Assembly: GCA_902532475.1 (NCBI GenBank)
Contig: CACAIE010000018.1
Coordinates: forward strand, 1-36,483
Direction of reading: 5' to 3'
DNA length: 36,483 bases
DNA from: an uncultured SAR116 cluster alpha proteobacterium
GTDB lineage: Bacteria > Pseudomonadota > Alphaproteobacteria > Puniceispirillales > GCA-002684695
Shown here: positions 32,725-36,483 of the stretch, in pieces
Layout: each line of letters opens with the position of its first letter
How positions within the stretch are numbered: the stretch's first letter is position 1
Program-made: the position numbers and the translations under genes
The notes under the pieces: generated by a model
Seen by the model: the letters and a program-made list of their open reading frames with translations, nothing else
What the model was told of the DNA's origin: nothing
Database searches by the model: none

Positions 32725-33696
32725 ATGTCAAAAATTATAACTAATAGTAATATAAAATCTTATTCTGAAGATATTTTATCGACAGCAGTAAAACTTCTAT
32801 CAAAAAACGATTTAGTCGCTTTTCCTACAGAAACTGTTTACGGTTTGGGAGCTGACGCAACATCAGACACTGCAGTTTCTCAAATTTATAAGTTAAAAAA
32901 TAGGCCTTTTATCAACCCTTTAATCACACATGTATCAAATGAAGAGATGGCTTATAGCTTTTGCAAAGAAACTCAATTATCAAATATTTTAGCCAAAGCT
33001 TTTTGGCCTGGCCCTTTAACCATAATAATGGAACAAAAAAAAAATACCAGTATTTCTAAATTAGCTGCAGCTAATTTAGGTAGTATCGCTGTAAGGGTTC
33101 CTAAAAGTAAAATTTTACAAGATATTATCTCAAAATTAAATAAACCAATTGCAGCTCCTAGTGCGAATAAGTCTGGTATGGTTAGCCCAACTTTAGCAGA
33201 ACATGTATTCGAAGAGTTTGGTGAAAAAATAAAATTAATAATTGATAATGGCCAAACAGAAAAAGGTATAGAATCTACTGTAGTAGATGCAAGAAGTGAT
33301 TGCCCCGTAATACTAAGACCAGGTCCCATCACGTTGGAGATGATTCAAGAAACAACCAATAGTCAAGCAAAACTAAATACTAGTTCAGAATTAATTGAAA
33401 GCCCTGGTCAACTTCTTAAACACTATTCAACCCAGAAACATTTAATTATAAATTCAACTAATTGTTCTAATGATTGCGCTTATTTAGGATTCAAAAATTT
33501 GATGCCTGATAATAAATTTAATGGCGTTTCTCTTAATTTAAGTAAGAAAGGAAATCTAAATGAAGCTGCAGCAAACCTATTTAACATGCTACGCACCCTT
33601 GATAAGAGTAATGCAAAGAATATAATGGTAGCACCAATTCCAAATAAGGGTATTGGTGTGGCTATAAACGATAGACTTAAAAGGGCAGCATTGTAG
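32725..33696 (+). CDS. tsaC: L-threonylcarbamoyladenylate synthase, Sua5 type
   Basis: This 323-residue enzyme makes threonylcarbamoyl-AMP for the t6A37 modification of tRNAs decoding ANN codons. The YrdC core runs to about residue 210 (FPTETVYGLGADAT, LKNRPFINPL, FWPGPLTIIM, APSANKSG, STVVD). The linker LESPGQLLKHYSTQKHL-like segment and a C-terminal Sua5 domain follow, distinguishing it from the shorter TsaC. It contains a perfect 24-bp palindrome in its coding sequence. The FAD oxidase gene begins four bases after its stop. Confidence 0.92.
   Translation: MSKIITNSNIKSYSEDILSTAVKLLSKNDLVAFPTETVYGLGADATSDTAVSQIYKLKNRPFINPLITHVSNEEMAYSFCKETQLSNILAKAFWPGPLTIIMEQKKNTSISKLAAANLGSIAVRVPKSKILQDIISKLNKPIAAPSANKSGMVSPTLAEHVFEEFGEKIKLIIDNGQTEKGIESTVVDARSDCPVILRPGPITLEMIQETTNSQAKLNTSSELIESPGQLLKHYSTQKHLIINSTNCSNDCAYLGFKNLMPDNKFNGVSLNLSKKGNLNEAAANLFNMLRTLDKSNAKNIMVAPIPNKGIGVAINDRLKRAAL
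33056..33079. repeat. Perfect 24-bp palindrome within the Sua5 gene
   Basis: The half CTAAATTAGCTG (33056-33067) is followed without spacer by its exact complement. It encodes LAAANL of the enzyme, and the repeated sequence is not required by the codons. It could be a dimeric protein-binding site or a coding coincidence. Confidence 0.7.
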
Positions 33697-33700
33697 TATC

Positions 33701-35140
33701 ATGACCTTCGGTAAAAATAAAATTGATGAGTTTCAATCACTAGTAAAAAATCAAATTCTTGTTAGTGAAGATGATAAGTACCTTTCAGATTGGAGAGGTG
33801 TCTTTAAAGGTAAAACTAACTTTGTAATATTTCCTGCATCCACCAAAGAAGTATCCAATGTAGTTAAACTAGCTTCTAATAATGAAATTCCAATCGTCCC
33901 TCAAGGGGGAAACACTGGATTATGCGGTGGAGCTACTCCAGATCAATCTGGTAATTCTATTCTAATGAATTTAACAAAATTAAATACAATTAGATCAATT
34001 GATTTAATAGGAAACACTATTACTGTTGAAGCAGGGTGCATACTTGAAAGCATCCATAATGAAGTGGATAAAAAGAATAAAGTATTTCCAATTAATTTAG
34101 CTGCCAAGGGTAGTTGCACAATTGGTGGGAATTTAGCTACAAATGCTGGGGGAAATAATGTACTCAAATATGGATCTACAAGTGATCTAGTTTTAGGTAT
34201 AGAGGCTGTACTTCCTGATGGTAAAATTATAAATACCCTAACAGCTCTTCATAAAGATAATACAGGTTATGCTCTCCATAAATTATTAATAGGCTCAGAA
34301 GGAACCCTTGCTATTATAACTGCTGCCACCATTAAGTTATTTCAAAAACCTAAGTTAAAATTATCTTCATTTATGCAAGTAAAAGATATATTTAAATCGA
34401 TTCAATTACTGCAATATTTACAGTCAGTTACTGGAAACGGTATAGAAGCATTTGAGATTATGACAAAACCAATTTTGGAAATTATTCATAAACAATTCCC
34501 ACAATATAATAAACCATTTACTAGTATTCCTGAAATGGCAGTACTGGTAGAGTTTGCAACAACATCTGATTTAGACTTAAAAAAAAATGAAGCAGGTGAA
34601 ACCATTTTCAAAAATAAAGTTATAGAGATAATGACAAATACAATTGAAAAAGAACTTATTGAGGATGCTGTTATTTCACAATCGAATCAACAGAATAAAG
34701 ATTTATGGGAAATAAGAGAAAGTGCAAATATTGCTCAAATGCAAGAAGGTTTTCAACTAAAGTTAGACATTTCTATTCCAATTAGCAAAATGGCAGAATT
34801 TTGGAACAATACATCTAAAGATTTAAACAAATTTCACAGCAAAGTAAAAATTTGTGTCTTCGGACATTTAGGGGATGGAAATTTACATTACAATCTTATG
34901 GATATTAGTAAAGATCACCCATACGTTCATCGGAATCAAAATTTACTTAAAGATTTTGTTTATGAAAGGGTTAAAAAAGTTGGTGGATCCTTTAGTGCAG
35001 AACATGGAATTGGGCAGTTAAAAATTAAAGAACTCAATAAATATAAAGATAAAACATCATTGGAATTGATGAAAACAATTAAATTATCACTTGACCCTAA
35101 AAATATTTTAAACCCAGGTAAGTTGTTTACTATAATTTAG
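33701..35140 (+). CDS. GlcD-like FAD-binding 2-hydroxyacid dehydrogenase
   Basis: This 479-residue flavoenzyme oxidises a D-2-hydroxyacid, such as D-2-hydroxyglutarate, D-lactate or glycolate, to the 2-oxoacid. The PCMH-type FAD domain shows PQGGNTGLCGGATP near residue 67-80 and GGNLATNAGG. The C-terminal catalytic domain has GHLGDGNLHYNLMD, with the metal/substrate His pair, and SAEHGIGQLK. No signal peptide, and no GlcE or GlcF partners nearby, so it looks like a stand-alone D2HGDH/DLD-type enzyme. Its end overlaps the Sel1 gene by four bases. Confidence 0.88.
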   Translation: MTFGKNKIDEFQSLVKNQILVSEDDKYLSDWRGVFKGKTNFVIFPASTKEVSNVVKLASNNEIPIVPQGGNTGLCGGATPDQSGNSILMNLTKLNTIRSIDLIGNTITVEAGCILESIHNEVDKKNKVFPINLAAKGSCTIGGNLATNAGGNNVLKYGSTSDLVLGIEAVLPDGKIINTLTALHKDNTGYALHKLLIGSEGTLAIITAATIKLFQKPKLKLSSFMQVKDIFKSIQLLQYLQSVTGNGIEAFEIMTKPILEIIHKQFPQYNKPFTSIPEMAVLVEFATTSDLDLKKNEAGETIFKNKVIEIMTNTIEKELIEDAVISQSNQQNKDLWEIRESANIAQMQEGFQLKLDISIPISKMAEFWNNTSKDLNKFHSKVKICVFGHLGDGNLHYNLMDISKDHPYVHRNQNLLKDFVYERVKKVGGSFSAEHGIGQLKIKELNKYKDKTSLELMKTIKLSLDPKNILNPGKLFTII

Positions 35141-36270
35141 CAATTTTTGAATGTTTTTGAAAAACAATCCAAAGACAATTTTTGACCTGTTGCTATCTCC
35201 AGATCCGTCAAAGTTTTCACTAATTTATCTCTTTCTTCAATACCTTTTTTATATCCTTGTGAAGCGGCAATATTCATCCACATAAAGGACTTTATTTTGT
35301 TTTTATCAACCCCCCATCCTTTCAAATACATTTTCGAAAGTTTGTACTGAGACATACTAAAGCCATTTAATGATGATTTATGATAAAATTCAAATGCTTT
35401 AGAAAAGTTTTGAACAACACCAACACCCTCAAAGTATATTGTTGCTAAGTTATATTGTGCTTCTGGAACCCCTTGTTCCGCAGCCAAAGAAAACCACTTC
35501 AAAGAAGTTAATGTATGTTCATAAATCGACTTTTCATTTAAAAAAATTATACCAAGATTATATTGAGCACTTTTATGCTTCTGCTCTGCGGCCAATTCGT
35601 ACCAATTAATAGCTTGATTTAAGTTTTTTTCAACACCAATACCATTGTCATACATCCAGCCTAAACCATTCTGGCAATCTGAAATACCTTTATCAGCACC
35701 CAAGTTAAATAATTTTAATGCTTCATTATAATTTTGAGGAACCCCCATACCTTCTAAATAGAATAAAGCAAGATTACAATATGCTTCAGGAATATTGTTA
35801 TCAGAAGCCATTTTAAAATAATTGAAAGAAGAATTAACATCTTTTTCAACTTGGAGGCCATTTAAATATATAAGGCCCAAGTAATAGTTAGCCCCAGGTA
35901 CATTTTCTTTGTTAGATAAAAGAAATAATTCTCTAGCAGATTTATAATCTTTTGTTACTCCTAAACCATTATAATAAAAAAGTGCAAGATTATAATGAGC
36001 TTCGGGCACTCCATTTGAAGATGCACTCTTTAATAAATCAAATGCTTTTGAATAGCTTTGTTCAACCCCAAATCCATGTTTGTATAAAAGTGCAAGATTC
36101 AATTGGGAGAATACATCACCATTTTTAGAGCTTTCAGACCAAAAATTAAAGGCTAAATTATATTTTTTTTCATTAAAGGCTTCTAGGCCTTTTAAAAAAT
36201 CCGCTTTTACTGTAAATGAGACCACCATGAGATAAAAACAGATTATAATTATATTAAATTTAGTTTTCAT
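35137..36270 (-). CDS. Secreted Sel1-repeat (SLR/TPR-like) protein
   Basis: This 377-residue protein has an N-terminal signal peptide (MKTKFNIIIICFYLMVVSFTVKA). About eight tandem 36-residue Sel1-like repeats follow, each with A.YNLA..Y..G.GV..(N/D)...A and an Ala-Gly-rich turn. The pattern runs from about residue 50 to 340, then a short C-terminal tail ending DCFSKTFKNC. Such repeats form a superhelical scaffold for protein binding, often in cell-envelope complexes. No enzyme motif is present. It stands alone on the - strand. Confidence 0.88.
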   Translation of the reverse strand: MKTKFNIIIICFYLMVVSFTVKADFLKGLEAFNEKKYNLAFNFWSESSKNGDVFSQLNLALLYKHGFGVEQSYSKAFDLLKSASSNGVPEAHYNLALFYYNGLGVTKDYKSARELFLLSNKENVPGANYYLGLIYLNGLQVEKDVNSSFNYFKMASDNNIPEAYCNLALFYLEGMGVPQNYNEALKLFNLGADKGISDCQNGLGWMYDNGIGVEKNLNQAINWYELAAEQKHKSAQYNLGIIFLNEKSIYEHTLTSLKWFSLAAEQGVPEAQYNLATIYFEGVGVVQNFSKAFEFYHKSSLNGFSMSQYKLSKMYLKGWGVDKNKIKSFMWMNIAASQGYKKGIEERDKLVKTLTDLEIATGQKLSLDCFSKTFKNC

Positions 36271-36379
36271 TTAACTTAACTTTTAAATTAATAATTTTTA
36301 TATGATAAACTAAATTATAATATATAATTTTAAAATTTTTTAGCTAATATAATAAATTATTTTATATAAGAATTCTTTT

Positions 36380-36483
36380 ATGCGCTTTGCTTTTATTTTT
36401 TTACTATTTGCCTCATCAGCTTTTGCAGAATCTAATTTAGATCACAATCGCCAAACTACTAAAATATTCAATACTTTTGAAAT
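36380..36483 (+). CDS. Start of a secreted protein, truncated by the window end
   Basis: An open frame from ATG 36380 reads 34 codons to the edge. It begins with a good signal peptide (MRFAFIFLLFASSAFA, cleavage before ES), then NLDHNRQTTKIFNTFE. The protein is exported, but too little is visible to name it. It is divergent from the Sel1 gene across 109 bp of AT-rich DNA. No clear ribosome binding site is seen. Confidence 0.65.
   Translation, partial: MRFAFIFLLFASSAFAESNLDHNRQTTKIFNTFE

Noticed and set aside
1-36483. tRNA/rRNA genes, CRISPR arrays, insertion sequences and phage genes
   Set aside because: I saw no cloverleaf, regular spaced repeats, transposase motifs or terminal inverted repeats, although this was by eye and not a covariance-model search.

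Overview
The window reads as a continuous piece of a low-GC (roughly one third GC by eye), densely packed bacterial chromosome. It carries about 36 protein genes and no recognisable rRNA, tRNA, CRISPR array, transposase or phage gene. The sat-aprMBA sulfite-oxidation genes, a TctCBA tripartite carboxylate transporter, a cytosolic sulfatase, a GntR-controlled catabolic cluster and near-zero intergenic spacing together suggest a streamlined marine proteobacterium. A low-GC alphaproteobacterium (SAR11, AEGEAN-169/HIMB59 or SAR116-like) is my best guess. The lineage is an inference from gene content, not something the sequence proves.

Region 1 (184-9006, + strand) is one long operon. It encodes an ABC importer (binding protein, two permeases, ATPase), a ketose 3-epimerase-like TIM barrel, DhaL- and DhaK-family kinase subunits, a LacD/YihT-like class I aldolase and an L-fucose-isomerase-family protein. 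Together these could import an aldose or polyol-derived sugar, isomerise or epimerise it, phosphorylate the ketose at C1 and split it to DHAP plus an aldehyde. The combination does not match a pathway I know by name.

Region 2 (14122-9015, - strand) is an operon of a thiolase-fold protein lacking the usual catalytic residues, a DUF35 partner, an acyl-CoA synthetase, a GntR/UTRA regulator and a nucleoside-hydrolase-family enzyme. Region 3 (14228-17236) has a Cys-type sulfatase followed by an SDR, facing a second SDR whose catalytic Tyr is Phe. Region 4 (17478-22607) has the tctCBA transporter, converging on an operon of an Asp/Glu-racemase-family protein, a DUF985 cupin and an agmatinase-family ureohydrolase.

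Region 5 (22705-31997, + strand) has a GFA-family protein, a LOG-family phosphoribohydrolase, sat, aprM, aprB, aprA, a CpdA-like phosphoesterase, an unknown small protein, cysC, an aldose 1-epimerase, a cytochrome c' and an AlkA-like glycosylase. Its core oxidises sulfite to APS and then sulfate with ATP formation, while CysC offers APS a second fate as PAPS. Region 6 (31990-36483) has an HMCES/YedK protein, Sua5-type TsaC, a GlcD-like FAD oxidase, a secreted Sel1-repeat protein and the start of a secreted protein cut by the window edge.

Non-coding signals stand out in four places. A strong hairpin lies just downstream of the ABC binding-protein gene, and another lies inside the start of tctB, just downstream of the TctC binding-protein gene. 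A perfect 24-bp palindrome sits inside the Sua5 gene. All five convergent gene pairs have gaps or overlaps of no more than 8 bp. No stretch over 300 bases lacks a gene; the longest gap, 17237-17477, is an AT-rich divergent promoter region.
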